Part shown: piece by piece, positions 28,494 to 39,893 of the stretch
Position numbering within the stretch: position 1 is the stretch's first letter
How the letters are laid out: every line of letters begins with the position of its first letter
Assembly (NCBI RefSeq): GCF_012927165.1
Contig: NZ_JABBGA010000004.1
Coordinates: forward strand, 62,001-126,000
Length of the DNA: 64,000 nucleotides
Reading direction: 5' to 3'
Source of the DNA: Zoogloea dura
GTDB lineage: Bacteria; Pseudomonadota; Gammaproteobacteria; Burkholderiales; Rhodocyclaceae
Made by a program: the position numbers and the translations under genes
The notes under the pieces: generated by a model
Databases searched by the model: none
What the model saw: only the letters and a program-made list of their open reading frames with translations
Told to the model about the DNA's origin: nothing

Positions 28494-29084
28494 TCACTCT
28501 GTTTTTTCTACATTTCCTGCAGGAATCCCGGGGATCTCCACGAGATCCATGATCCTCTCGATCTCGGTCAACGGAGGCAGCTCGGTCAGGCTGCGCAGCC
28601 CGAGGTCCTCCAGGAATTTTCGCGTTGTGGCATAGAGACCCGGCCGACCGGGGGTGTCCCGATGACCCACCACATCCACCCACCCCCTCGATTCGAGGGT
28701 CTTCAGAACATTGGTCGACACCATCACCCCGCGGATATCCTCGATGTCGCCCCGCGTCACCGGCTGCCGGTAAGCAATGATGGCGAGCGTCTCGAGGACT
28801 GCCCGGGAGTACTTGGGCGGCCGCTCTTCCTTCAGGCGGTCCAGGTAGGTCTGGTATTCCGGACGGGTCTGGAAACGCCAGCCGCCCGCGGTCTGTATCA
28901 GCTCGACCCCTCTGCCCTGCCAATCGTCCACCAGTTCGATCAGGAGGCGGCGCACCAGATCAGGCGCCGGCTCCTCCACGAAGAGGCGGCGCAATTCGCT
29001 CACCGGGACGGGGCCGGCAGCGGCCAGCAGGGCTGTTTCCAGCACCCGCTTATAAAACTCAGGCGTCTCCAGATCCATCCGCAC
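28494..29084 (-). CDS. scpB: Segregation and condensation protein B
   Basis: A 196-residue winged-helix subunit of the SMC-ScpAB condensin. Typical segments are [73 protein letters not shown] and [18 protein letters not shown]. It binds ScpA and helps compact and segregate the chromosome. Its start overlaps the end of scpA by 26 nt. A second Met two codons in is an alternative start. Confidence 0.95.
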   Translation of the reverse strand: MRMDLETPEFYKRVLETALLAAAGPVPVSELRRLFVEEPAPDLVRRLLIELVDDWQGRGVELIQTAGGWRFQTRPEYQTYLDRLKEERPPKYSRAVLETLAIIAYRQPVTRGDIEDIRGVMVSTNVLKTLESRGWVDVVGHRDTPGRPGLYATTRKFLEDLGLRSLTELPPLTEIERIMDLVEIPGIPAGNVEKTE

Positions 29085-29895
29085 GTTTCACATAAATGGG
29101 CGCAAAGGCCTCGTTCTGAGTCACCACGACAAGCCGCTCCTTGACCAGCTCGAGGGTGGCCAGGAAGCTCACCACCAGGCTGGGCACGCCCAGCTCCGGA
29201 TCGAACAGCGACTCGAACACGACATAGGCATCATCCCGCAGCTTGCGCAGGATCAGGGTCATGTGCTCGCGCACCGACAACTCCTCGCGCTGGATGGTGT
29301 GATGGCGCTTGAGGCGGGCCTGGCGGGCGATCTTCAGCCACGCCAGCTGCAGGTCATGCAGGCTAACCTCGGGCAGACGCTGCACCACCTTTTCGGCGAC
29401 AAACACACCGACCCACTCGAAATCCCGACCCACGCGCGGCAATTCATCCAGGCGCATGGCCGCCAGCTTGACCTGCTCATACTCGAGCAGACGCCGCACC
29501 AGCTCGGCCCGGGGATCCAGCTCTTCGGCCTCATCCTCCCGCGGCGGTCTTGGCAGCAGCAGGCGGGACTTGATCTCCAGCAGCGTTGCCGCCATCAGGA
29601 GGTAATCGGCCGCGAGTTCCAGGTTGTGCGTGCGCATGGCCTCCACGTACTCGAGATACTGGGCCGTGAGGGGCACCATTGGAATGTCGAGGACGTTGAC
29701 GTTGGCCTTGCGGATCAGGTACAGCAGCAGATCGAGCGGCCCTTCGAAAGCCTCGAGGATGACCTCCAGCGCGTCCGGCGGAATGTACAGGTCCTTGGGC
29801 AGATCAAAGATCGGCTGGCCGTACATCCGGCCCACCACCACCTCGAGCGGTTCGGCGGACGGAGCCAGGTCGAGGGCGGCAGTCACCATCACCAA
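29059..29895 (-). CDS. scpA: Segregation and condensation protein A (kleisin)
   Basis: A 278-residue kleisin bridging SMC heads and ScpB. The family hallmark [21 protein letters not shown] and the segment [23 protein letters not shown] are clear. The C-terminal winged helix ends at about residue 255. The N-terminus carries about 45 extra residues before the kleisin motif, as in other betaproteobacteria. It lies downstream of trpS in the same operon. Confidence 0.95.
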   Translation of the reverse strand: MVMVTAALDLAPSAEPLEVVVGRMYGQPIFDLPKDLYIPPDALEVILEAFEGPLDLLLYLIRKANVNVLDIPMVPLTAQYLEYVEAMRTHNLELAADYLLMAATLLEIKSRLLLPRPPREDEAEELDPRAELVRRLLEYEQVKLAAMRLDELPRVGRDFEWVGVFVAEKVVQRLPEVSLHDLQLAWLKIARQARLKRHHTIQREELSVREHMTLILRKLRDDAYVVFESLFDPELGVPSLVVSFLATLELVKERLVVVTQNEAFAPIYVKRADGSGDA

Positions 29896-29946
29896 TTCAC
29901 CGGCGAGGTGGGCACGCCGCCACGCCCCGGCTTCGAGCGCTCCACA

Positions 29947-31149
29947 TCAGCTGTAGCTCAAGCCCATGGCGTCACGGACTTCGCGCATGGTTTCCTGGGC
30001 CAGCTTGCGCGCCTTGTCGCACCCGTCGGCCACGATGCTGCGCACCAGCGACGGATCATCCAGGTAGGGCTGGGCCCGCTCGCGCATGGCCTCCTGCTCC
30101 TTGAGCACCGCCTCGATCACCGGCTGTTTGCACTCGAGACAGCCGATGCCGGCGCTCTTGCAACCCTGGGTGACCCAGTTGCGCGTGGTTTCATCGGAAT
30201 AGAGCACATGGAACTGCCACACCGGACAGCGCTCCGGATCACCTGCATCCGTGCGACGCACCCGCGCCGGATCGGTCTGCATGGTGCGGATCTTCTTGGC
30301 GAGGGGCTCGGCCTCCTCGCGCAGGAAGATGGTGTTGCCGTAGGACTTGGACATCTTCTGACCATCGAGGCCCGGCATCCGGGACGCCTCGGTGAGCAGC
30401 GCCCCCGGCTCCACCAGGATCATCTTGCCGCCGCCCTCAAGGTAGCCGTACAGACGCTCACGGTCCCCGTGGGACAGGCTCTGGGCCTCTTCCAGGAGGG
30501 CCTTGCCGAGGGCCAGGCCTTCGTCGTCACCATTCTGCTGAAAGCGGGTGCGGAACTCTTCGTAAAGCCGGGCGCGCTTGGAGCCGAGCTTCTTGATGGC
30601 TTCCTTCGCCTTCTCCTCGAAACCGGGCTCGCGCCCGTACATGTGGTTGAAGCGTCGCGCCAGCTCACGGGTGAACTCCACGTGGGGCAGTTGGTCCTCG
30701 CCCACCGGCACCTTGTCGGCCCGATAGATCAGGATGTCAGCGCTCATCAGCAGCGGGTAGCCCAGGAAGCCGTAGGTGGACAGATCCTTGCTGGCCAGCT
30801 TTTCCTGCTGATCCTTGTAGGTCGGCACCCGCTCGAGCCAGCCGAGGGGGGTCATCATGGACATCAGCAGATGCAGCTCCGCATGCTCGGGCACCCGCGA
30901 CTGGATGAAGATGGTGGCCTGCGACGGGTCGACGCCCGCGGCCAGCCAATCCACCACCATGTCCCAGACACTGTTCTCGATCCCCTTGGGATTGTCGTAA
31001 TCGGTGGTCAGGGCATGCCAGTCGGCCACGAAGAAAAGGCAGGGGTATTCAGCCTGCAGCTTGACCCAGTTCTTGAGGACACCGTGGTAATGACCGAGGT
31101 GGAGACGCCCGGTGGGGCGCATGCCGGAGAGGACACGTTCAGCGAACAT
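29947..31149 (-). CDS. trpS: Tryptophanyl-tRNA synthetase
   Basis: A 400-residue class I synthetase. The HIGH-like motif is RLHLGHYHG (residues 15-23) and the KMSKS motif is intact (265-269). Residues about 172-245 are an insertion rich in charged residues that short (about 335-residue) TrpRS lack. Four cysteines at 308, 330, 337 and 340 form C-x21-C-x6-C-x2-C, close to the [4Fe-4S]-binding pattern described for Thermotoga maritima TrpRS. A metal or cluster site is therefore possible. It lies 6 nt downstream of the M50 peptidase gene. Confidence 0.96.
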   Translation of the reverse strand: MFAERVLSGMRPTGRLHLGHYHGVLKNWVKLQAEYPCLFFVADWHALTTDYDNPKGIENSVWDMVVDWLAAGVDPSQATIFIQSRVPEHAELHLLMSMMTPLGWLERVPTYKDQQEKLASKDLSTYGFLGYPLLMSADILIYRADKVPVGEDQLPHVEFTRELARRFNHMYGREPGFEEKAKEAIKKLGSKRARLYEEFRTRFQQNGDDEGLALGKALLEEAQSLSHGDRERLYGYLEGGGKMILVEPGALLTEASRMPGLDGQKMSKSYGNTIFLREEAEPLAKKIRTMQTDPARVRRTDAGDPERCPVWQFHVLYSDETTRNWVTQGCKSAGIGCLECKQPVIEAVLKEQEAMRERAQPYLDDPSLVRSIVADGCDKARKLAQETMREVRDAMGLSYS

Positions 31150-31155
31150 GGGTAA

Positions 31156-31815
31156 TCAAAGTCCAATGAAGGTTGCGAGAGCGAAACGGAAAAAGGCCAC
31201 CAAGGGGCCAAGAATGTCGCCAAGGATACCGGTGAACAGCAAAACCAGCAGGATCGGAAAGCCGTAGGGCTCGATCTGCGCGAACTTGTAGGCCGGGCCG
31301 GCAGGCAGAAGACTCACCGCGATGCGGCCACCATCAAGGGGCGGCAGAGGAAACAGGTTGAGGAACAGCAGCACCGCGTTGATCTGCATGCCGGCATCGG
31401 CCATCTTGGCCATCGGCAGGGCATAAACGTTCTCGGGGGACATCAGGGCAAAGCGAAACAGCACGGCCCAGGCAAAGGCCATCACCAGATTGGCAAACGG
31501 TCCGGCCGCAGCCACCCACAGCATGTCGGCCTTGGGCTTGCGCAGGCGCCCGAAATTCACCGGCACCGGTTTGGCCCAGCCGAACAGCATCGGCGAACCA
31601 CCCGCCAGGGTGCTCACGGCAACGATCAGACCCGGCACCAGGATCGTCCCCATCGGGTCGATGTGACGCAGCGGGTTGAGGCTGATCCGCCCCGCAAGCT
31701 CGGCGGTGGGGTCCCCGAAATGGCGCGCCGCGTAGCCGTGTGCCGCCTCATGCAGCGTTATGGCAAACAGCACGGGCAAGGCCCAGATGGTCAGGGTGAC
31801 GATGAGTTCCTGCAT
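31156..31815 (-). CDS. M50-family membrane metallopeptidase (site-2 protease-like)
   Basis: A 219-residue polytopic membrane protein from the ATG at 31815 (a TTG at 31830 is possible). The zinc motif HExxH is in AITLHEAAHGYAARHFGDP, and the third ligand is in the NLFPLPPLDGGRI segment. About five or six hydrophobic helices are visible. It belongs to the compact rhomboid-independent YwhC/YdiL-like subgroup without a PDZ domain. Its substrates are unknown. It is conserved between a YciO-like gene and trpS. Confidence 0.9.
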   Translation of the reverse strand: MQELIVTLTIWALPVLFAITLHEAAHGYAARHFGDPTAELAGRISLNPLRHIDPMGTILVPGLIVAVSTLAGGSPMLFGWAKPVPVNFGRLRKPKADMLWVAAAGPFANLVMAFAWAVLFRFALMSPENVYALPMAKMADAGMQINAVLLFLNLFPLPPLDGGRIAVSLLPAGPAYKFAQIEPYGFPILLVLLFTGILGDILGPLVAFFRFALATFIGL

Positions 31816-31900
31816 GGTCTCGATCAGCAAAGGGGCGCGATTCTAACAGACCCGGCACGGAGCCCCCCGCCACCCGTGACGGACAGCCCGCCCAGGCCGC

Positions 31901-32524
31901 TCACAGGCCGAAGGGCGCCAGGCTGCCCATGCCCTCGCGAATCAGCTCGGGGGTGCCGCTGGTCAGGTCGATCACGGTGGTCGCCTCGCCACGACAGGGC
32001 CCCGCCTCGATCACCAGATCCACCTCTTTTTCGAGGCGGTCGCGGATCTCCTCGGCGTCGGTCAGCGGATGCTCCTCGCCCGGCAACAGCAGGGTCGAGC
32101 TGAGCAGCGGCTCACCCAGCTCGGCCAGCAGCGCCGACACCAGGGGATGATCGGGAACGCGCAGACCGATGGTCTTGCGCTTTGGGTGCAACAGGCGTCG
32201 CGGCAATTCCTTGGTGCCTTCGAGGATGAAGGTGTAGGGGCCGGGCGTCGTGGCCTTGAGCAGGCGGAACTGGCTGTTGTCGACCCGCGCATAGGTGGCG
32301 ATGTCGGACAGGTCACGGCACAGCAGGGTGAAGTGATGACGGTCGTCTACGCCCCGGATGCGGCGGATGCGCGCCAGCAACTGATTGTCACCTGTATGCC
32401 CGCCCAGCGCGTAGGCGGAATCGGTGGGAAAAGCCACCAGACCGCCATCACGCATGATCTGCGCGGCCTGCTTGATGAGACGGAGCTGGGGTTGCTCCGG
32501 ATGAAGGGAAAAGTACTGGGCCAT
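31901..32524 (-). CDS. YciO-type YrdC/Sua5-domain protein
   Basis: A 207-residue YrdC-fold protein: IMRDGGLVAFPTDSAYALGGHT, HHFTLLCRDLSDIATYARVDN, TPGPYTFILEGTKELPRR and KRKTIGLRVPDHP. True TsaC/Sua5 makes threonylcarbamoyl-AMP for t6A tRNA modification. The KRKTIGLR version resembles YciO, a paralogue with weak or different activity. The neighbour PHP gene (yciV-like) is adjacent to yciO in E. coli too, which supports this call. Confidence 0.88.
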   Translation of the reverse strand: MAQYFSLHPEQPQLRLIKQAAQIMRDGGLVAFPTDSAYALGGHTGDNQLLARIRRIRGVDDRHHFTLLCRDLSDIATYARVDNSQFRLLKATTPGPYTFILEGTKELPRRLLHPKRKTIGLRVPDHPLVSALLAELGEPLLSSTLLLPGEEHPLTDAEEIRDRLEKEVDLVIEAGPCRGEATTVIDLTSGTPELIREGMGSLAPFGL

Positions 32525-32546
32525 GTAATCGGGAAAACGAAAAGTC

Positions 32547-33386
32547 TTAGTTCAGGCGCGTCCAGACGGGGGTGAGGTCCGGCGGCAAGGGATCGGCGCG
32601 GCCGAGGTCGATGGGGCTGTCCTCGGGGCCATGGAAATCGGAGGCCCGCGAGGCCATCAGGCCGAACTTTCGGGCCAGACGTGCAAAGGCGAGCAATTGT
32701 CCGCCATCGTGGGCACCGCAGGCTACCTCGACGGCGTCACCACCGAGTTCGCGGAAACGGTCGAAGAGAATGTCCATCTCGGCATGGCTGAGGCGGTAGC
32801 GCCCCGGATGGGCGATCACGGCCAGGCCGCCGGCACCCTTGATCCAGCCCACGGCATCTTCGAGCGTGGCCCAGACGTGCTCGACATAGCCGGGTTTGCC
32901 CCGCGCCAGGTAGTGCAGGAAGACATCATGGACATTGCGTGAGGCGCCGATTTCAACAAGAAAGCGGGCAAAGTGGGCACGGCTGACCAGAGCCGGGTTA
33001 CCGGCATAGCGCAGGGCGCCTTCCATGGCACCGCGGATGCCGATGCGCTCCAGCTCGGCGGCAATCCGGGCGGCACGCCCATCGCGCCCACCGCGAACCT
33101 TGGCCAGGCCCTCGATCAGGGCCGCATTGGACGGATCGATCCCGAGACCGATGATGTGCAGGGTCTGATCGAGCCAGGACACGGAAATCTCGACACCCGG
33201 CACAAAGCGCAGCCCGAGCTCCGCCGCCGTAGCTGCCGCTTCCGGCAGACCCAGGAGCTCGTCATGGTCCGTCAGCGCGAGCAGATCAACCCCGTTGGCA
33301 GCTGCACGACGCACCACCTCGGCGGGCGTCAGCGTGCCGTCGGAGGCCGTGGAGTGACAATGAAGATCGGCGTTCAGAGCGTTCAT
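32547..33386 (-). CDS. PHP-domain phosphoesterase (YciV/RNase AM-like)
   Basis: A 279-residue PHP hydrolase. Metal-ligand motifs are NADLHCHSTASDGTLTP (DxHxH), LLALTDHDELLG, RFVPGVEISVSW (Glu), LAVIAHPGRY and the C-terminal ASDFHGPEDSP. E. coli YciV acts on 3',5'-bisphosphonucleotides and trims the 5' ends of 5S/23S rRNA. The same activity is likely here. Its ATG overlaps the hydrolase stop (ATGA, 33383-33386), and the YciO-like gene follows after 22 nt. Confidence 0.92.
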   Translation of the reverse strand: MNALNADLHCHSTASDGTLTPAEVVRRAAANGVDLLALTDHDELLGLPEAAATAAELGLRFVPGVEISVSWLDQTLHIIGLGIDPSNAALIEGLAKVRGGRDGRAARIAAELERIGIRGAMEGALRYAGNPALVSRAHFARFLVEIGASRNVHDVFLHYLARGKPGYVEHVWATLEDAVGWIKGAGGLAVIAHPGRYRLSHAEMDILFDRFRELGGDAVEVACGAHDGGQLLAFARLARKFGLMASRASDFHGPEDSPIDLGRADPLPPDLTPVWTRLN

Positions 33387-34258
33387 GATTCCTTGGACAG
33401 CAGGAAAGTCTCAATAATCCGGGCCACTTCCCCCGGCTGGTCGTGATGCAGGTTGTGACCGCAATCCGGGAGCAAGATTTCCCGAAAGTCACGGAAGCAC
33501 GCCTTGGCTGCCTCGTGTGCCTCATCCGGGATTCCCATCCGCTTGCGCAGATCGGACGCCACCGGTGAAACCCACAGGACCGGAGCGGCAACCCGCTGCC
33601 ACGCCGCCATCAACTCGGCACGCCGGTAAAGCACGGGATTGACACGGCGATGGGCCGGATCTCCCGCCATACGGATCCCACCCTGCCCATCCGGCTCGCC
33701 GAGGTGCTCCGCCAGGAAGGCGGCACGCTCAGGCGTCAGGCGCAGATTATCCCCCTGCAGCCGGGCTGCCAGCGCTGCACGGTCGGGATAGCCCCGAAAA
33801 CCTACATCCGAGGACAGGTCACGCAACCATTTCTCAAGTCGTAGCGGGGACTGCTCCGGCTCCGAATCAGCCAGCCCGAAGGCATCCAGCGCAACCAGCG
33901 CCGCCACCCTTGCAGGCCGGACCCCCGCATACTGGCAGGCCACATTGCCGCCCAGGCTGTGCCCCACCAGACGAACCGGCGCATCCCCGGCGCAAGCGTT
34001 CAGGATGAAATCCAGATCGGCCAGATAGTCGGGGAACCAGTAGGCATCCCCCCGCCATTCGGTCTGGCCGAAGCCCCGCCAGTCCGGGGCGATCACGTGC
34101 CAACCGCACTGCAGGTGGTCGACGACAAACTGGAACGAAGCCGACACATCCATCCAGCCATGCAGCATGAAGACCACCGGCGCACCCGGCTCCCCCCATT
34201 CGCGGAGGTGGTAACGCAGGCCGCGTACAGACAGGAAGCGACTTCTCGACGGGGTCAT
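33383..34258 (-). CDS. Alpha/beta-hydrolase
   Basis: A 291-residue alpha/beta-fold hydrolase. The oxyanion-side motif is VVFMLHGWMDVSASF. The nucleophile elbow is LVGHSLGGN (Ser about 101). The acid is probably in the region after VLWVSPVASDLR, and the catalytic His is in LPDCGHNLHHDQPGE. The substrate is unknown; esterase or related. It is the first gene of a seven-gene string and is divergent from the glycine riboswitch/gcv operon. Confidence 0.85.
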   Translation of the reverse strand: MTPSRSRFLSVRGLRYHLREWGEPGAPVVFMLHGWMDVSASFQFVVDHLQCGWHVIAPDWRGFGQTEWRGDAYWFPDYLADLDFILNACAGDAPVRLVGHSLGGNVACQYAGVRPARVAALVALDAFGLADSEPEQSPLRLEKWLRDLSSDVGFRGYPDRAALAARLQGDNLRLTPERAAFLAEHLGEPDGQGGIRMAGDPAHRRVNPVLYRRAELMAAWQRVAAPVLWVSPVASDLRKRMGIPDEAHEAAKACFRDFREILLPDCGHNLHHDQPGEVARIIETFLLSKES

Positions 34259-34279
34259 CCGCGCAAGTGTAACAGACCC

Positions 34280-34308
34280 TTGCCCCGCCCCGCCTCCGAT
34301 GGTAAGGT
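34280..34308 (+). promoter_or_regulatory. Predicted promoter of the gcv operon
   Basis: TTGCCC (34280-34285), a 17-nt spacer and TAAGGT (34303-34308) lie directly upstream of the glycine riboswitch. The predicted start near 34315 is at the beginning of the first aptamer. Confidence 0.5.
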
Positions 34309-34313
34309 GCGCG

Positions 34314-34517
34314 CCGTCGTGTGGGAGAGTGTTCGCGTGGATGCATCCGCGAACCGCCGAAGGCGCAACCCCCGGAACCGCTCAGGCAAAAGGACCGCCG
34401 ACGAAACAACAATCTGGAGAGTGATGCCGCCCGCCCAATGTGCGATGGCCGCATCCACCGAAGGGGCACGCAGCCTTCCGCGAGGAGCCTGCAATCTCTC
34501 AGGTACAAAGGACAGAT
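34314..34517 (+). ncRNA. Tandem glycine riboswitch
   Basis: Two consecutive glycine aptamers. The first (about 34314-34400) contains GGGAGAGTG, CCGCCGAAGGCGCAA and CTCAGGCAAAAGGACC. The second (about 34412-34517) is closed by ATCTG/CAGAT and contains GGAGAGTG, CACCGAAGGGGCA and CTCTCAGGTACAAAGGACAG. These are the conserved cores of the family. The two are joined by a short A-rich linker (GACGAAACAACA). Glycine binding should switch on expression of the downstream glycine cleavage genes. Confidence 0.95.
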
Positions 34518-34560
34518 GGGGCCGAGGCGATTTGATGTCGCCTCGGCCCCATTGCTTTTC
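34518..34560 (+). terminator. Expression platform terminator of the glycine riboswitch
   Basis: A perfect 13-bp stem (34518-34530 with 34538-34550) with loop TTTGATG is followed by ATTGCTTTTC. The stem begins at the base immediately after P1 of aptamer 2, so ligand-stabilised P1 and the terminator can compete. This is consistent with transcriptional control in an ON switch. Confidence 0.85.
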
Positions 34561-34590
34561 TACACTTGAACGATTGCTGCGGAGAGCCCC

Positions 34591-35673
34591 ATGGCCCAAC
34601 AGACCCCCCTTTACGCTACCCACGTCGCCGCCGGCGCCCGCATGGTGGATTTCGCCGGCTGGGACATGCCGGTCAATTACGGCTCCCAGATCGAGGAGCA
34701 CCATGCCGTGCGCCGTGACGCCGGCATGTTCGACGTCTCCCACATGCTTGCCCTGGACCTGGAAGGCGCTGGCGCCAAGGCCTTCCTGCGCGGCCTGGTG
34801 GCCAACGACGTGGCCAAGCTGGGCGAGCCGGGCAAGGCCCTGTACTCCTGCATGCTCAACGAACAGGGCGGCGTCATCGACGACCTGATCATCTACTACC
34901 TTTCCGACACGTCCTACCGCATCGTCGTCAATGCCGGCACCGCCGACAAGGACGTGGCCTGGATGCAGGCCCGCCTCACCGCCAGCGGCCTGGTCGCCAC
35001 CCTGGCCGTACGCCGTGACCTGGCCATGATCGCCGTGCAGGGCCCCAACGCCCGCAGCAAGACCTGGGCCGCCCTGCCCGGCTCGGAAGCCGCCTCGGCC
35101 GGCCTCAAGGTGTTCCAGGCGGCGGCCTGGGGCGACTTCTTCATCGCCCGCACCGGCTACACCGGCGAGGACGGCTTCGAACTCACCCTGCCCGTCGGCC
35201 AGGCCGCCAGCACCTGGGCCGCCCTGGCTGCCGCCGGCGTCAAGCCCTGTGGCCTGGGCGCCCGCGACACCCTGCGCCTGGAAGCCGGCATGGCCCTCTA
35301 CGGCAACGACATGGACGACGGCGTGTCGCCCCTCGACGCAGGCCTGGCATGGACGGTGGACTTCAAGGACGAAAGCCGCGACTTTGTCGGCAAGGCGGCC
35401 CTCGTCGCCAACGGCGCCAGCAAGCAGGTGCTCGGCCTGGTCCTGGAAGACAAGGGCATCCTGCGCTCCCACCAGCAGGTCTTCACCGCGACCGGCGAAG
35501 GCGAAACCACCAGCGGCAGCTTCTCGCCGACCCTGGAAAAGTCCATCGCCCTCGCCCGCCTGCCCCTCGGTGTCGCCGTTGGCGACGCCGTCGAGGTGGA
35601 CATCCGCGGCAGGCGCCTGAAGGCCCGGGTCGTCAAACCGCCTTTTGCGCGTAACGGCAAGGCCATGATCTGA
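34591..35673 (+). CDS. gcvT: Glycine cleavage T protein (aminomethyltransferase)
   Basis: A 360-residue tetrahydrofolate-dependent enzyme that releases ammonia and makes 5,10-methylene-THF from the aminomethyl group on lipoyl-GcvH. Family segments: [33 protein letters not shown] (with the conserved Asp/Ser region), [24 protein letters not shown] and [20 protein letters not shown]. The ATG at 34591 has GGAG seven bases upstream. It is the first gene after the glycine riboswitch. Confidence 0.98.
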   Translation: MAQQTPLYATHVAAGARMVDFAGWDMPVNYGSQIEEHHAVRRDAGMFDVSHMLALDLEGAGAKAFLRGLVANDVAKLGEPGKALYSCMLNEQGGVIDDLIIYYLSDTSYRIVVNAGTADKDVAWMQARLTASGLVATLAVRRDLAMIAVQGPNARSKTWAALPGSEAASAGLKVFQAAAWGDFFIARTGYTGEDGFELTLPVGQAASTWAALAAAGVKPCGLGARDTLRLEAGMALYGNDMDDGVSPLDAGLAWTVDFKDESRDFVGKAALVANGASKQVLGLVLEDKGILRSHQQVFTATGEGETTSGSFSPTLEKSIALARLPLGVAVGDAVEVDIRGRRLKARVVKPPFARNGKAMI

Positions 35674-35714
35674 AACCAGAATCCCCTCTTCAACGACTTG
35701 AACAAGGAAGCACA

Positions 35715-36092
35715 ATGAGCAACCCCACCGATCTGCGCTACACCGCCTCCCACGAATGGATCCGTGTCGAAGCTGACGGCACCCTCACCATCGGCATCAC
35801 CGACCATGCCCAGGAAGCCCTTGGCGACGTGGTCTTCCTCGAGCTGCCGGAAGCCGGCCGCGTGGTGGCCAAGGAAGAAGCCATCGCCGTGATCGAATCC
35901 GTCAAGGCGGCCTCCGACATCTACGCTCCGGTGGCCGGCGAGATCCTCGCCGCCAACGACGCTGCGGTGGATGCTCCCGAGTCCGTGAATGCCGACGCCT
36001 ACGCCGCCTGGCTGTTCAAGATCAAGCCCGCCAATGCCGCCGATGTCGACACCCTGCTCGACGCCGCCGGTTACGAAGCCACCCTGGGCTGA
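35715..36092 (+). CDS. gcvH: Glycine cleavage H protein
   Basis: A 125-residue lipoyl carrier. The lipoylated lysine is in [19 protein letters not shown]. The N-terminal [21 protein letters not shown] and C-terminal WLFKIKP are typical. It shuttles the aminomethyl and dihydrolipoyl arms between GcvP, GcvT and Lpd. It lies 41 nt after gcvT, with AAGGA before the ATG. Confidence 0.98.
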   Translation: MSNPTDLRYTASHEWIRVEADGTLTIGITDHAQEALGDVVFLELPEAGRVVAKEEAIAVIESVKAASDIYAPVAGEILAANDAAVDAPESVNADAYAAWLFKIKPANAADVDTLLDAAGYEATLG

Positions 36093-36186
36093 GCACCACG
36101 CTCTACCGCGGGCGCACCGGCCACGGTGCGCCCTGTACTCGCTGCCCCCTGCTTGCCCCTGCAGTAAACCAACCCGAGTTTTTCCC

Positions 36187-39078
<2,892 letters not shown>

Positions 39079-39087
39079 CGTGAATAC

Positions 39088-39110
39088 GGCGCGGCCCCCG
39101 GGGTCGCGCC
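39088..39110. terminator. Strong hairpin between convergent gcvP and protease genes
   Basis: A near-perfect stem of GGCGCGGCCCC pairing with GGGGTCGCGCC lies in the 35-nt gap between the two stop codons. There is no T-run on either side, so intrinsic termination is uncertain, but it could block readthrough from both directions. Confidence 0.5.
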
Positions 39111-39113
39111 GGC

Positions 39114-39893
39114 TCAGCGGGCCAGCAGGGCCTTCAGGTGATTGATGGGAATGGCGTAGGAGATGCCTGACGGATTGGTCATGGCATTCTCCCGCATGCC
39201 CTTCACCAGGACGATGTTCAACACACCGAGGACATGACCGCTTTGCGTGTCATAAATCGGACTGCCACTGTTTCCCGGGTAAGACACGATATCCAGCTGG
39301 AGCACATCGAAGCGCGAACCGGCCGACAAACGTCGGATTGTCGCCGCATCAAGCTGCCCTGCAGACGCCAGGGGCTGTCCGGCTGGGGGGATCGCTGCGA
39401 TGATGCCCCGGTGGGTCACAGGAATGATCCCCAACGACGCCCCCAGGGGAAAGCCGGTCATCGCAATATCCTGTCCATCCCGCGCCGTATCCGAATCGGC
39501 CAGCACGAGCGCAGGTAGTGGCGCCCCTGCAATCCACAGCACCGCGAGGTCATGATCCCTGTCGCGCTCATCCCGTTCGACAGCCCTTACGTTGACCCTC
39601 CCGACACCGGGCAAGACCACGACAATGCGCTCATTGGGATCCCTCCGTTCAGGAACGGCTTCGAGCACGTGGGCATTGGTGGCCACCTGGCGCCCGTCGC
39701 CAACAGCAAAGCCGGTACCGAGAAAACGAAATTGAGGGCTCCGCGTCGGCAGGTAGGTCCCCACCGCAACGATGGAGCGCTTGACGGAGGCAACGGTATC
39801 GACAAGATCAGCCAAGGCCTGCACCGGGCTCAGCAGCCCCAGTCCCAGGGCCGCAATCAGGGCACGCCTCGGACCGCTGACCAGCCCTCTCAC
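39114..39893 (-). CDS. Secreted trypsin-like serine protease (S1, HtrA-like, no PDZ)
   Basis: A 259-residue protein with a signal peptide (ALIAALGLGLLSPVQALA). The catalytic triad is His in VATNAHVLEAV, Asp in RDHDLAVLWI and Ser in YPGNSGSPIYD. The architecture is a single protease domain. No PDZ domain is present, unlike DegP. It is probably periplasmic. Its ATG overlaps the stop of the upstream lytic transglycosylase (39890-39893), which suggests joint expression and a cell-envelope role. Substrates are unknown. Confidence 0.88.
   Translation of the reverse strand: MRGLVSGPRRALIAALGLGLLSPVQALADLVDTVASVKRSIVAVGTYLPTRSPQFRFLGTGFAVGDGRQVATNAHVLEAVPERRDPNERIVVVLPGVGRVNVRAVERDERDRDHDLAVLWIAGAPLPALVLADSDTARDGQDIAMTGFPLGASLGIIPVTHRGIIAAIPPAGQPLASAGQLDAATIRRLSAGSRFDVLQLDIVSYPGNSGSPIYDTQSGHVLGVLNIVLVKGMRENAMTNPSGISYAIPINHLKALLAR

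Noticed and set aside
34255-35715. 486-codon minus-strand frame across the riboswitch and gcvT
   Set aside because: It crosses the glycine aptamers and gcvT and has no domain; shadow of gcvT.
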